A DNA stretch of 41,528 nucleotides. Source: an uncultured Myxococcales bacterium. Its GTDB lineage: Bacteria > Myxococcota_A > Bradymonadia > UBA7976 > UBA1532. Positions 1 through 16,100 of the stretch are shown piece after piece. The DNA is taken from assembly GCA_903847385.1 (NCBI GenBank), contig CAINDO010000111.1, positions 1 through 41,528 on the forward strand. The letters are read 5' to 3'. Position 1 is the stretch's first letter; every line of letters begins with the position of its first letter. Made by a program: the position numbers and the translations under genes. The notes below the pieces were generated by a model, which saw nothing but the letters and a program-made list of their open reading frames with translations, had not been told where the DNA came from and searched no databases.

Positions 1-1
1 C

Positions 2-3912
<3,911 letters not shown>

Positions 3913-3916
<4 letters not shown>

Positions 3917-4824
3917 AGTCCACGATGCACACTCTCCTGGCCGCGGCCCTCGCCGTCGCCGGCTGCGCGTCGAACGATGCCGCGACCCCCGCCACGGGCA
4001 GCCCCGGCGCGGCCGAGGCCGCCCCCGTCGAGCGGTCCGAAGCGCCGCTGAACCTGGCCCCGCGCATCGAGCTCATCGGCCTGGGCGACGTCTACGACGC
4101 CCTGTCCGTCACGGACGTCCACTTCGGCGCCGATCTCTACCTGCTGCCCGAGGGCGCAGACGCCGACGCCCCCGGCGACGCCGTCGCCATCGAGTTCGAC
4201 CTGGTCGAGGGCGTGGCGGTCACGGACGCCCCGGAGGGCGCCCTGGAGCTGGCCGCCGCCGGTCGCTACCGCGTGCTCGTCCGGGTCCGCCCGGACGACG
4301 CCGGCACCTCCGTCGAGGTCGCAGGTGGCTACCAGCGCCTGCAGGCCCGCAACAAGGTGGACGAGCCCACGCCGACGCCCGCCGAGCCCACGCCGACGCC
4401 CGCCGAGCCCACGCCGACGCCCGCGGAGCCCACGCCCACGCCGGCCAGCCCCGCGGACGACCCGTCGTCGGAGGCGGACGCCCCGGCCGAGCCCACGCCG
4501 ACGCCCGCCGAGCCCACGCCGACGCCCGCCGAGCCCACGCCGACGCCCGCGCGCGGCAAACCCGGCGACACCACGGCCGCCGGCGCCGAGGCCGTCTACG
4601 TCCGCTCCACGCGCGCCTTCGAGTTCTTCGCCGGGACCGTCGACATCCAGCCCGGCGACAGCACCCTGGTCGTCACGTGGGACGTCCGCACCTGGTTCCG
4701 CGCGTTGCTCGCGCAGCCCCTCGGCATCAGCGCCGAGGAGCAGGCCGCCGCCGCTCCGGCCACGGTCGGTCAGTCCGGCGGGTTCTTCGACGAGGCCGCC
4801 GACTTCCGCATCATCGCCCGCTGA
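3913..4824 (+). CDS. Lipoprotein with EPTPTPA repeat linker
   Basis: This is a 303-residue protein whose ATG overlaps the stop of the upstream sigma-54 activator (ATGA), so the two are probably translationally coupled. The N-terminus is a short lipoprotein signal (MKSTMHTLL..., lipobox VAGC, lipidated Cys18). An N-terminal beta-rich region (about 30-150) is followed by a low-complexity linker of seven EPTPTPA heptads, split 4 + 3 by an acidic spacer. The last 85 residues form a second beta-rich region (YVRSTRAFEFFAGTVDIQPGD...). The Pro/Thr linker would act as a flexible spacer in the envelope. I do not recognise either globular part. Coupling to the regulator suggests a shared signal or a surface target, but that is only context. 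Confidence 0.85.
4363..4551 (+). repeat. 21-bp in-frame tandem repeat (7 copies, 4 + 3)
   Basis: Seven near-identical 21-bp units encode EPTPTPA. Four are at 4363-4446 and three at 4489-4551, separated by a 42-bp spacer that encodes an acidic Ser/Asp/Pro stretch. The last unit of each block differs slightly at third positions. The unit is a whole number of codons, so copy-number change would keep the frame. Confidence 0.95.
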
Positions 4825-4839
4825 GCCCCGCCGCTCAGC
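4820..4839. terminator. Hairpin spanning two convergent stop codons
   Basis: A perfect 7-bp stem (GCTGAGC / GCTCAGC) with a 6-nt loop lies exactly between the convergent genes. The left arm contains the TGA of the lipoprotein gene and the right arm contains the stop of the minus-strand small gene. There is no T-tract on either side, so bidirectional termination or 3'-end protection is inferred from position and structure. Confidence 0.5.
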
Positions 4840-5179
4840 CCGGCACCGCGGGTTTCGTCAGGCGCAGGTCGCCGCGCCCCTGAGCGAAGGTCAGGGACAA
4901 CGTGCCCGGCGCGTCGATGTCGGCGTGCGAGGCGAGATCGGCCAGCACCGCGCGGCTCGGCGCGTCCAGGTCCACCCCGCCGGCCGCCAGGGCCTCGGCG
5001 AGCGCAACCGCGGAGCCCGAGGGCACCTCGAGTCGAAGGCACGCGGCCATGTCGCCGAAGAGCTCGACGTCCAGCACCCAGCCGCCGGTCGCGCCGATGG
5101 CGTCCCGCGCCGCGGAGAGGCCGGCGTGGCGTTCGCCGCGCACGATGGCCGAGAGCGCGAGTCGGATGGGCGTCGCCAT
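4835..5179 (-). CDS. Unrecognised 114-residue protein coupled to atpG
   Basis: The gene is last in the run clpB-atpG-this gene, with its ATG 7 bases after the atpG stop. Its ribosome site (GAGG, about 7 bases before the ATG) overlaps the atpG stop codon, which indicates translational coupling. The protein is small and soluble, with no signal peptide or membrane segment. Hydrophobic and amphipathic stretches alternate (LALSAIV, GGWVLDVELFGDMAACLRLEVP, LSLTFAQGRGDLRL) in a beta-alpha-beta-like pattern. It may be an ACT-like or ferredoxin-like fold, but I cannot assign a family. The tight coupling raises the possibility that it works with the ATP synthase gamma subunit; nothing in the sequence proves this. 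Confidence 0.75.
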   Translation of the reverse strand: MATPIRLALSAIVRGERHAGLSAARDAIGATGGWVLDVELFGDMAACLRLEVPSGSAVALAEALAAGGVDLDAPSRAVLADLASHADIDAPGTLSLTFAQGRGDLRLTKPAVPG

Positions 5180-5186
5180 GGCCCCC

Positions 5187-6071
5187 TCACCCGTCCAGGC
5201 GGCCGCCCAGGATCTCGGCGATCTCGCGGGTGATCGCCGCCTGCCGGGCCTGGTTGTAGCTCTGGGTCAGCTCGCGGAGGAGCTCCTCTGCGTTCTCGTT
5301 GGCCTTGTCCATGGCCATCATGCGCGCGCAGAGCTCCGCCGCCTGGGACTCGAGCATCGCGCGGTGGAGCTGGATCTCCACGCAGCGCGCGACGAGGTAC
5401 CCCACGAGCGCGTTCTCGTCCGGCTCGAAGAAACACAGCTCCTCGTCGCCGGGTTTCAGCGTCGGCGCCTTCACGGGCGCGGGCTGCACGGGCAGCATGA
5501 CCTCGTGGGTGAGCACCTGCGTCGCCACGTTCTTGAAGCGGTGGTAGATGACCTCGACCCGGTCGAGCTCGCCCGCCTCGAAGGCCGCCGTCAGATGCGC
5601 CGCGACCTCGCGGGCGCCCTCGAGCGTCGAGACGCGCTGAGCGGCCACGAACCGGGCGTCCCCCGTGAAGCCGCTGCGCCGCAGGTACTGGATGCCCTTG
5701 CGGCCGATGGACATCAGCGTGACGTCACCCCGGGCGAACTGCTCGGCGTACTGCGTCTGCGCGGTCGCCAACGCGCGCCGCACCACGAGCGTGTTGAACG
5801 CGCCGCACAGGCCCCGGTCCGAGGTCACGAGCACGAGCGCGATCTTCTCGGGGGGCCGGGCGTGGAAGTAGTGCTTGAAGGCCTCCTCCTCGAGGAGCAC
5901 CTGCAGGCTGGCCATGAGCGCCTGCGTGCGGTCCGCGTAGGGGCGGAACCGGATGATGGCGTCCGTCGCGCGCCGCAGCCGCGTGGCGCTCATGAGCTTC
6001 ATGGCCCGGGTGAACTGCTGCGCGCTGCGGGTGGCCGCCATGCGCGTGCGGATCTGTTTTCGACTCTCCAT
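5187..6071 (-). CDS. atpG: F1Fo ATP synthase gamma subunit
   Basis: The protein has 294 residues, the usual length. The conserved N-terminal helix is present (RKQIRTRMAATRSAQQFTRAM, MKLMSATRLRRA), as is the C-terminal helix (ARMMAMDKANENAEELL, YNQARQAAITREIAEILGG). Together these form the rotor coiled coil inside the alpha3beta3 hexamer. The central Rossmann-like part has VTSDRGLCGAFN. A GTG at 6077 would give a slightly longer reading. It overlaps the ribosome site, so I chose the ATG at 6071, which sits 5 bases after GGAGGG. The gene is 28 bases downstream of clpB, and no other atp genes are in the window. This is unusual, because gamma normally lies between atpA and atpD. Confidence 0.97.
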   Translation of the reverse strand: MESRKQIRTRMAATRSAQQFTRAMKLMSATRLRRATDAIIRFRPYADRTQALMASLQVLLEEEAFKHYFHARPPEKIALVLVTSDRGLCGAFNTLVVRRALATAQTQYAEQFARGDVTLMSIGRKGIQYLRRSGFTGDARFVAAQRVSTLEGAREVAAHLTAAFEAGELDRVEVIYHRFKNVATQVLTHEVMLPVQPAPVKAPTLKPGDEELCFFEPDENALVGYLVARCVEIQLHRAMLESQAAELCARMMAMDKANENAEELLRELTQSYNQARQAAITREIAEILGGRLDG

Positions 6072-6076
6072 GGGCA

Positions 6077-6082
6077 CCCTCC
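6077..6082 (-). promoter_or_regulatory. atpG ribosome binding site (decides the start)
   Basis: On the minus strand GGAGGG is followed by 5 bases and then the ATG at 6071. The alternative GTG start at 6077 begins on the last base of this motif and so cannot use it. Confidence 0.75.
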
Positions 6083-6099
6083 GGTCGGCCGGCGGTGCG

Positions 6100-8709
<2,610 letters not shown>

Positions 8710-8764
8710 CTCGATTCCCTCGATTCCGGTGGTTTCGAGGCGACCGTAAGCACGCCCCGGGCGA

Positions 8765-8794
8765 TTGCACGTTCCCGGTCACCGCTGCTACAAG
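8765..8794 (+). promoter_or_regulatory. Sigma-70-like promoter for the outer-membrane protein gene
   Basis: TTGCAC (8765-8770), an 18-base spacer, then TACAAG (8789-8794), preceded by TG in the extended -10 position. The predicted transcript start is near 8801, giving a 20-25 base leader that contains GGAG 8 bases before the ATG at 8824. Confidence 0.5.
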
Positions 8795-8823
8795 TCGGGC
8801 GGTTTCGCACCGGAGTCCACACC

Positions 8824-9501
8824 ATGAAAGCCATCGCCTCCCCCGCCCTCCCGCTCACGCTGCTCGCCCTGCTGGCGGCCGAGCCCGCCTTCGCCCGCAA
8901 GCCGCCCCCCGATGCGGACGCGGACGAGGACACCGAGAAGTCCGAGAAGGCCGAGAAAGACGACAAGCCGTCCAGGATCGCCGCCTCGCTCGAGTTCATG
9001 CTCGGGCTGGGCACCACGTTCGAGTCCGACGTCGGCAACGTTCCCGACCAGGACGGCAAGGTCATGCTGGGCATCATCCCCGGCTTCGACCGCATGCTCG
9101 GCCGCAACTTCGGCATCGGCGGCGAGTACATCTTCGCCTGGGCCGGCATCGACGAGTCCGGCGCGCCGAGCGACCGCACGCTCGTGATGAGCCCGCACCT
9201 GCGCGCGCGGATGACCTTCCCCATCTGGAAGGGCCTGACGTTCGACGGCCTCTTCGGCATCGGCCCGACCATCTGGACGGGCAACGACACCGTGGCCAAG
9301 GTCGAGGGCAGCGGCGACGAGATGCGCGACACCCGCTTCGGCTGGAGCCTCCGCTTCAACTTCGGCGCGGGCTGGAAGTTCAACGACTCCGTCGCGGCCT
9401 TCGGCGCGCTCGGCTACTACACGACGACGACCTACGGGGACGACGTCGCGCTGAACTTCAACACCGTGCCCTTCAGCGTGGGGCTGCGCAGCCAGTTCTG
9501 A
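8824..9501 (+). CDS. Outer-membrane beta-barrel protein
   Basis: The protein has 225 residues. The Sec signal peptide (MKAIASPALPLTLLALLAAEPAFA) probably ends at the AFA site. A charged Asp/Glu/Lys segment (about 26-50) follows, then alternating amphipathic strands typical of a small eight-stranded barrel (ASLEFMLGLGTTFES, NFGIGGEYIFAWAG, LRFNFGAGWKFN, FGALGYYTTTTYG). It ends in Phe (VGLRSQF), the usual C-terminal barrel signal. GGAG lies 8 bases upstream of the ATG. Its function is unknown; an OmpA/OmpW-like or opacity-type barrel is the best general description. It converges with the kinase gene at 9519. Confidence 0.88.
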   Translation: MKAIASPALPLTLLALLAAEPAFARKPPPDADADEDTEKSEKAEKDDKPSRIAASLEFMLGLGTTFESDVGNVPDQDGKVMLGIIPGFDRMLGRNFGIGGEYIFAWAGIDESGAPSDRTLVMSPHLRARMTFPIWKGLTFDGLFGIGPTIWTGNDTVAKVEGSGDEMRDTRFGWSLRFNFGAGWKFNDSVAAFGALGYYTTTTYGDDVALNFNTVPFSVGLRSQF

Positions 9502-9511
9502 CGCGCCGGGC

Positions 9512-9527
9512 CCGCGCCTCAGCGCGG
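9512..9527. terminator. Hairpin at convergent gene ends
   Basis: A 6-bp stem (CCGCGC / GCGCGG) with a CTCA loop lies between the outer-membrane protein stop (9501) and the end of the kinase gene. The kinase stop codon is in the loop and stem. There is no T-tract. Confidence 0.4.
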
Positions 9528-12500
9528 CGACAGGCCGGCGAGGCAGCGCGTGGCCTCCTCGGGTCGCGCGAGGGCCGTCCAGATCTCGGCGGCCCGCTCC
9601 ACCAGCGGCCGCGCGCGGTGCGGCTCGCCGTCGGCGACGAAGTGGCTGGCGATCTCCTCGAGGATCATCGGCCACTCCTGCACGACCAGGGGGCGATTGG
9701 CGTCGATGCGCAGGGCGACCTGGAGGCGGTGATCGCGGGCGACCTTGTCCCCGCGGCGGTCGGCGATGCGGGCCAGGTAGGCGTGCAGCACGCCCACGCG
9801 CACGGGGTCGTCGAAGGCCTCGAGGGTGCGCAGCGCGTGCTCGAAGGCGGCCTCGGCGGTGACCAGGTCGTCGCGCTCGGCGGCCATGCGCCCGAGTTGC
9901 GTGTGGCAGATGGCCAGCTGGAACAAGTCGCCGATGGCCTCGAAGACCTCGACGGCGCGGCTGTAGGTCGACTCGGCGCTCGGGCGGCGCAGGAGCCGCT
10001 CCGTGTCCCCCAGGCCCCGCAAGGCGCGCCCCAGGCCCGCCTGATCGCCGACGGCCTCGCAGTTCTCCACGGCCTGCTGATAGCGACCCACGGCGGCCTC
10101 GACCTGCCCGCTCTGGCGCAGGAGCTCACCCAGGCGCCACGTGGCCTGCGCCAGCAACCGGTGGTCCCCGGCCTCCTCGGCCATGGCGGCGGCCTCGGTC
10201 AAGAGGCGCGTCGCCTGAGCGCGGTCGCCGGCGCGCACGGCCAGCTCACCCAGCGCACGCCGGCAGGCGGCCTCGCCGGCCCGGTCCTGCGCCGACGCGA
10301 AGCCCTGTCCCGCCCGGGCGAAACACGCGAGCGCCGCGTCCACCCGGCTCGACTGGAGCGCCGCGCGGCCCAGCGCCAGGTCGATCTGGGCGATGGAGCG
10401 GTCGTCGTTCGTGCCGGCGAAACGGGTGCGGGCCTCCGTCAGCATGCGCTCGGCCTCGAGCCACCGACCGGCGGCCAGGTGGGCCTCGCCGCGCAGGCGC
10501 ATGGCCGTTGCCGCGCGGCCGACGTCGCGGACCATGCGCGCCCAGGTCTCCAGGCGCTCGGCGAGGCGCCCGGCGCGATCGTTGTCGCCCTGGTCCAGCG
10601 CCAGCTCGGCCAGGCCGCGCCAGGCGTCCGCCAGCAGCGACTGCAGCGCCGGCGTGCTCTCGACCTCACCGAGCCACCGCTCGGACTCCTGGTAGCAGCC
10701 CAGCGCCAGGGTGCTCTGCCCCAGGCCGCGGGCGTGCCGGGCGGCCAGGAGCATCCACTCCACGGCGCGACCGGGCTCCCCCGCCGCGCGGAAGTGGCGG
10801 GCGACGGCGAGCGCGATCTCTCCGGGACGATCGGGGTGCACCGCGACCATCGACTCGGCGACGGCCAGGTGCGCCGCCGGGGCGTCCGGGCGGTCCGAGA
10901 GCTCGGCCAGCAGGGCCTCGCGGACGAGCTCGTGGCGGAACGCGTAGGTCTCTGCGGCCTCGTCGGCCAGCACGCCCATGCGCACCAGGGCCTCGAGGCC
11001 CGTGTCCAGGCGCACGGCGTCCAGGCCGAGCCGGCGGGCCAGGGCCTCGGCCAGCGCAAACGAGAACGCCCCGCCCAGCAGGGACAGCCGCTCGGCCACG
11101 CCCGCCAGCTCGGCGTCCTGCCGGCGCAGGGCCACGGTCAGCCGCGCGCGCACCAGCTCCTGGGGGCTGCGGGGCAGCACGGGCCGGGACTCGCCCAGCG
11201 TCAGCGTGCCCGTCGGCGTCGTCTGCAACGTGCCGGCGTCCTGCAGGTAGCGCACGGCCTCGAGCGCGTGCAGCGGGTTGCCCCGGGCGACGTCCGCCAC
11301 GAAGGCGACGGCGTGGGCGTCCAGGGGGGCCGCCTGCGCCACGAGCGTCTGCGTGGCGGCGACCTCGAGCCGCGGCACCTCCCGCAGCTCGATGCGCTCG
11401 TGGTGGCGCTGAAGAAAGGCCGCCATGGCGTCCAGCGCGGGCGTGCTGGCCAGGGGCGCGTCCGTGCGCCGCGTGGCCACCACGAACACCGGCGCCGGCC
11501 GCGCCGTCAGGTGCGAGGCCAGGTGGTCGAAGAGGACGAACGACTCCGTGTCCGCGTGATGGACGTCGTCCAGCCACAGATAGAGCGGCCGGCGCCGCGC
11601 CAGAAGGCGCGCCAGCTGCTCGACCACCCGCACGGCGGACCCCGGCGGACAGGGCCGCTCCGGGGCGGGCCACAGCCAGCGGGCCACGGCCTGCGGATCG
11701 ATGGTGGCGCCGGGATCGATCTCGGCGAGGGCCTGCGAGACGGCGTCGCGACCGCCGGCGCCCTGCCGACGCGGGATGCCCAGCGCGGCGCGCACGACCT
11801 CACGCAGGCCCCCGTCCGTGGTGCCGGTGCGATAGAGGCCGTGCAACGGCCACATCCACCCGCCTTCGGCCATCGTCTGATGGAGCCAGGTGCACAGGCG
11901 GCTCTTGCCCACCCCGATGGGCCCGTCGAGCACGACGAAGTGCGGCTGACCGGACTGGCAGGTGTGCACCGCCCGCTCCCAGAGCCAGCGCTGCAGCGGC
12001 TCGCGCCCCACCAGCGACAGGTCGTCGCGCCGCAGGCCGAGATCCACGTGTGACGCCGGCGGCGCCGGCTCGGCGGTCACGGGGCCGCGCAGCCCGGCTT
12101 CGGCGACCGTCGTCAGGCTCACGTCCGTCGAGGTCCGCTCGAACGCCGGGGGCTGCGCGAAGGTGGTGACCGAGACCACCGTGTTCACCGTCGTGAACGA
12201 GTCCTCGTCCTCGCTGGCCTCGTCGAAGGCGCCCAACAGCGCGCGGCGGAACGCGGCCGCCGAACCGTGGCGGCGCACGGGCTCCTTCTCCAGGGCGGTC
12301 CGGATGGCCTCCTCGAGCCCCGGCGGCACCAGGTAGATGTCCAGCGGGCGGAACGGGGGCAGCGGCGCGGTCACGTGCTGCACGACGACCGCCGTGCCCG
12401 AGGCGCCGGAGAACGGCGGCTCACCGCACAGCGCCTCCCAGAGCATCACCCCGATGGAGTACAGGTCCGACGCGGCGCCGACCTCGTGGTCCCCCGTGGC

Positions 12501-13100
12501 CTGCTCCGGGCTCATGTAGGTCGGCGTGCCGAAGACGTCCTTGACGGCGGCGGTCAGCCCCTCGTCGGCGTCGTTCTCGACCCGGGCGAAGCCGAAGTCG
12601 AGGATCTTGACCAGGTCGTCCGGGCCGATGCCGCTGCCGCCGCGCATCACGCAGATGTTCTGCGGCTTGAGGTCGCGGTGGATCACGCCCCGGGCGTGGG
12701 CGAAGGCGAGCGCGGCGAGCACCTGCTCGTATATGCTCATGATGCGCGAGAGCGGGATGAAGCCCTGCATGAGCTGGTGCAGCGACACGCCCCGCACCAG
12801 CTCCATCGCCAGATAGGGGCTGCCGTCCGGCAGCTCGCCGAGGTCGTAGAGCCGGACGATGTTGGGGTGCTCCAGCCGCGCCACGGCGCGCGCCTCGCGC
12901 CGGAGCCGGCGCCGCAGTCGGGCGTCCCGCGTCAGCTCGGGGCGCAGCAGCTTGACCGCCACGTCCCGGCCGGTGAGCGTGTCCCGCGCCTCCCACACCG
13001 TGCCCGTGCCGCCGTGCCCCAGGATGGTCTGGAGTCGGTACCGGCCGCCCAGGACCTCGCCCGCCTCGGTGCCCGCGGGGCCGCCCCGCGCGCCGCTCAC
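9519..13100 (-). CDS. Ser/Thr protein kinase-STAND ATPase-TPR protein (second of tandem pair)
   Basis: The protein has 1193 residues with a GTG start that overlaps the stop of the preceding kinase gene (GTGA). The kinase domain (about 20-290) has the glycine loop GHGGTG (28-33), VAVK Lys50, HRDLKPQN (Asp143), DFG (Asp168) and SPEQ, so all catalytic residues are present. A Walker A GPIGVGKS at 393-400 and LYLWLDDVHHAD Walker B mark an AAA_16/STAND ATPase. Helical TPR-like repeats occupy about 750-1190. There is no membrane segment, so it is cytoplasmic. Known for this architecture: large signalling kinases related to PknK/MalT-like ATPases. Inferred: it may act with the upstream paralogue and regulate the sigma-54 activator, which shares the ATPase-TPR part. 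Confidence 0.95.
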   Translation of the reverse strand: MSGARGGPAGTEAGEVLGGRYRLQTILGHGGTGTVWEARDTLTGRDVAVKLLRPELTRDARLRRRLRREARAVARLEHPNIVRLYDLGELPDGSPYLAMELVRGVSLHQLMQGFIPLSRIMSIYEQVLAALAFAHARGVIHRDLKPQNICVMRGGSGIGPDDLVKILDFGFARVENDADEGLTAAVKDVFGTPTYMSPEQATGDHEVGAASDLYSIGVMLWEALCGEPPFSGASGTAVVVQHVTAPLPPFRPLDIYLVPPGLEEAIRTALEKEPVRRHGSAAAFRRALLGAFDEASEDEDSFTTVNTVVSVTTFAQPPAFERTSTDVSLTTVAEAGLRGPVTAEPAPPASHVDLGLRRDDLSLVGREPLQRWLWERAVHTCQSGQPHFVVLDGPIGVGKSRLCTWLHQTMAEGGWMWPLHGLYRTGTTDGGLREVVRAALGIPRRQGAGGRDAVSQALAEIDPGATIDPQAVARWLWPAPERPCPPGSAVRVVEQLARLLARRRPLYLWLDDVHHADTESFVLFDHLASHLTARPAPVFVVATRRTDAPLASTPALDAMAAFLQRHHERIELREVPRLEVAATQTLVAQAAPLDAHAVAFVADVARGNPLHALEAVRYLQDAGTLQTTPTGTLTLGESRPVLPRSPQELVRARLTVALRRQDAELAGVAERLSLLGGAFSFALAEALARRLGLDAVRLDTGLEALVRMGVLADEAAETYAFRHELVREALLAELSDRPDAPAAHLAVAESMVAVHPDRPGEIALAVARHFRAAGEPGRAVEWMLLAARHARGLGQSTLALGCYQESERWLGEVESTPALQSLLADAWRGLAELALDQGDNDRAGRLAERLETWARMVRDVGRAATAMRLRGEAHLAAGRWLEAERMLTEARTRFAGTNDDRSIAQIDLALGRAALQSSRVDAALACFARAGQGFASAQDRAGEAACRRALGELAVRAGDRAQATRLLTEAAAMAEEAGDHRLLAQATWRLGELLRQSGQVEAAVGRYQQAVENCEAVGDQAGLGRALRGLGDTERLLRRPSAESTYSRAVEVFEAIGDLFQLAICHTQLGRMAAERDDLVTAEAAFEHALRTLEAFDDPVRVGVLHAYLARIADRRGDKVARDHRLQVALRIDANRPLVVQEWPMILEEIASHFVADGEPHRARPLVERAAEIWTALARPEEATRCLAGLSPR

Positions 13101-16100
13101 CGCAGCCCCCGGGGGTTCAGCAGCAGGCGCTTGCGGTGAAGGCGCTCGACCTCGGCGGGCTGGTTCAGCGCGGTCATGACCTCGGCGGCGCGCTGCAGCA
13201 ACTGCGACGCGCGCATGCGGCGGCCCAGGTAGGTGTCCACCTCGGCGATGCCCTCCAGGGCGCGGCCGAAGTCGGCGTCGTTCACGGGGCGCTGCGCGTC
13301 GATGGCCAGCGCGGCCTGCAGCTCCGGCTCCGCCGCCGGCTCGTCCCCCTGCTCGGCGTGGACCCAGGCCAGGGACGCGCGCAGGACGGCCTCCCGTTCG
13401 GCGTCCCCCGTCTGAACGACGTGGGCCAGCGCCGTGCCCAGGTGGGCCTGGGCGGCGTCGAACCGCCGCTGGATGAGCGCGCCGAGCCCCAGCTCCGCCC
13501 GGGCCGACGCGGCGCGCGCGGCGTCCCCGGCGGCATCGTAGGCCTCGACGGCGCCCTCGAAGTGCGTCTCGGCGTCCGCCCAGAGGCCCCGGTCGCGGAA
13601 GAGCCGCGCCAGGCTCAGGTGGGCGCGGGCCCGGCCGGCGTGATCATGCAGCGCCTCGTGCCCGCGGCGGGCGGCCTCGAAGTGCGACACCGCCAGGTCC
13701 GGCTGCCCGAGCAGTCGATACGTCTCGCCAATCAGCCAGTGACAGAAAGTCACACCGGCGATGTCGCCGGCGGTGCCGTAGGCCTGCCGCGCCAGCTCCA
13801 GGCGGTCGCGCGCGGCCAGCAGCTCGCCCAGACGCAGCGCGATCTCGCCCTGCCCGCGCCAGGCCCGCGCCAGCCCGTGGTGGTCGCCCGCGGCCTCCAT
13901 CGCCTGCCGGGCCAGCTCGAAGAGCTCCACGGCCGACTCCACCCGCCCCAGCGTGCGCTCCACCATCGCGGCGCCGAGCAGGGAGCGCGCGTAGCCGGTG
14001 CGCTCCTGGGCCCGCTCGAAGACCACCCGCGCCTGGGCGTACCCCCGGGCGGCGTCGTTGAGCTGGTTCTGGCGGCGGAACAGATCGCTCACCAGCAGGA
14101 GCGCGCGGCCCTCGAGGGTGATCTGGCCGTTCTGGCGGGCCCAGTTGTAGACCCGCCCGGCCAGCGTGCGCGCGCGGGCGAGCTGACCGCGGCGCAGCTC
14201 CAGCTCGCCCAGATCCAGCCAGCCGCCGGCGCGGTGCAGGTCGGCGGCGGGATCCCGGGACTGCGAGAGCAGGGCGTCCGCCTTCTCGAGCAGATCACAG
14301 GCGGCGGAGACCTGCCCCTGGTCGCGGCGGAAGGCGGCGGCGGCCAGGTATTGCCCGGCGGCGGCGTCCGGCAGACCGGCGGCCTCGAAGTGGTGCGCCA
14401 CCTGGTCGGCCACGGCGGCGGCGGTGCGGCCGTGGTGGCGGACCAGCGCCTCGCCGGCGGCCCGGTGCAGCGCGGCCAGGTTGCCCCCCGTCGCGAGGCG
14501 GTCCAGCAGCGGCGTCAGCAGAACGTCGTGCGTGAGGTGCAGCCGGTCGACCTCGAGCGTGCCCGACTCGCCGAAGATGGCGCACTGCAGCAGGGTCTCC
14601 ACGGCGCGCTCCACGCCCGCCCGGTCCCCCGTGACGTGGGCCATGAAACCCACGAGCAGCTCGTAGTCGAAGCGTTCGCCCAGCAGCGCCGAGCACTCCA
14701 GCACCGTGCGCGCCATGGCGCCATCGGGCTGCCGGCGCAGGGACTCGTCCGTCCGCAGAAGCAGAGTCTCGGGGAGCGTCGCCGGCCACTGCTGCGGATG
14801 GGCCGTGCGCGCCAGGACCATCTGCCCGCGCTCCTCGACGAGCTCGCCGGCCTGCGCGGCCCACAGCGCGAGCTCCCGTGCGAAGTACGGGTTGCCGCGC
14901 GTGCGCCGCACGATGGCCTCGGCGACGCCGGCCTCCATGGGGGCGATGGCGGCGAGCAGGGTCTTGACCGCCGTGGCGTCGAGCGGCTCCAGGCGGCACG
15001 ACTGCACCTCCGGCGCACCCACGGACTGCAGCGAGCCCACGAGCGCCGCCGACAGCGGGTAGCGCGGCAGGCCCGTCTCCTCGACGGTGTAGCCGGCGAC
15101 GATCAGGACCGGCAGCTCCACCCGCCGCAGCCAGCGGCCGAGCCAGGCCACGAAGGCCGCCGTCTCCTGCCCCACGGACTCGATGGACTCGAGCATGAGC
15201 AGGATCGGGCGCTCCCGGGCGGCGATCTGGAGGACCTCGAGCGCCCGGGCGTACAGGACCTCGCCCCGAAGTTCGCCGATCTCGTCGTTGCCGTGGGCGG
15301 TGGGGTTCACCGTGAGCCACGCGGCCAGCGTCGACGCCAGCACGCCGATCTTGGCGGGCTCGGGCCGCGGCTGCGCCGTGGCGACGGAGGCCCAACGTTC
15401 GAGCGTCTGCAGGATCTGCTGCTCTGCGGGGCGCCGCTCGGTGGGCAGCTGACCGAACGCCGAGGCCATCAGGCCCCGGAGATCCGCTCGGCCGGCCGAG
15501 TCGGTGGTGTTCTGCGCGCCGGCCGTCAGCGGGAGCATCCAGCCGCCCTCGGCGACCTGATCCTCGAGCCAGGTCAGCAGGCGGCGCTTGCCCATGCCCG
15601 GCGTGCCGCACATCAGCGCGACGCGGCCCGTGCCCTGGTCGCAGACCTCGCGCGCCCGCTCCCAGAGCCACATGAGCTCGGGCTCGCGCCCCACGAGCGC
15701 CTGGGCGTCCGGGTTGGCGAACATGGCCGCGGCCACGCCACCGCGCGAGGGTTCGGCCTCCAGCGGCTGGAAGGCGGGGATGTTGAAGCTGCCCGTGGTC
15801 GCGCCCGTGCCACGCACGGCGCCGAAGGGGTTCACCAGGGTCGGGTCGCTGCGCGGCGCGTCCTCGAACCCGCGCGGCGGGGCCGGCGCGACGCCGCCGA
15901 CGGCCGCGGGGCCCGCCGGACCGGCCATCGTCTGGTCGTCCTCGTCCTCGTCGCCGGCGGTGCTGCCCGTCGGCGCGGCGCTGGTGCTGAACTGGGCGAC
16001 GGCCCGGCGCATGTCCGCGGCCGTGCGCCAGCGGTTGCGGGGCTCCTTCTCCAGGGCGCGCCGGACGACCTCCTCGAGCCCGAGTGGCAGCACCAGTCCG

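Noticed and set aside
4363..4551. Short regularly spaced repeats as a CRISPR-like array
   Set aside because: The units are tandem, 21 bp, without unique spacers, and encode EPTPTPA in a lipoprotein.
6071..6077. GTG at 6077 as the atpG start
   Set aside because: It overlaps its own ribosome site. The ATG at 6071 has correct spacing.
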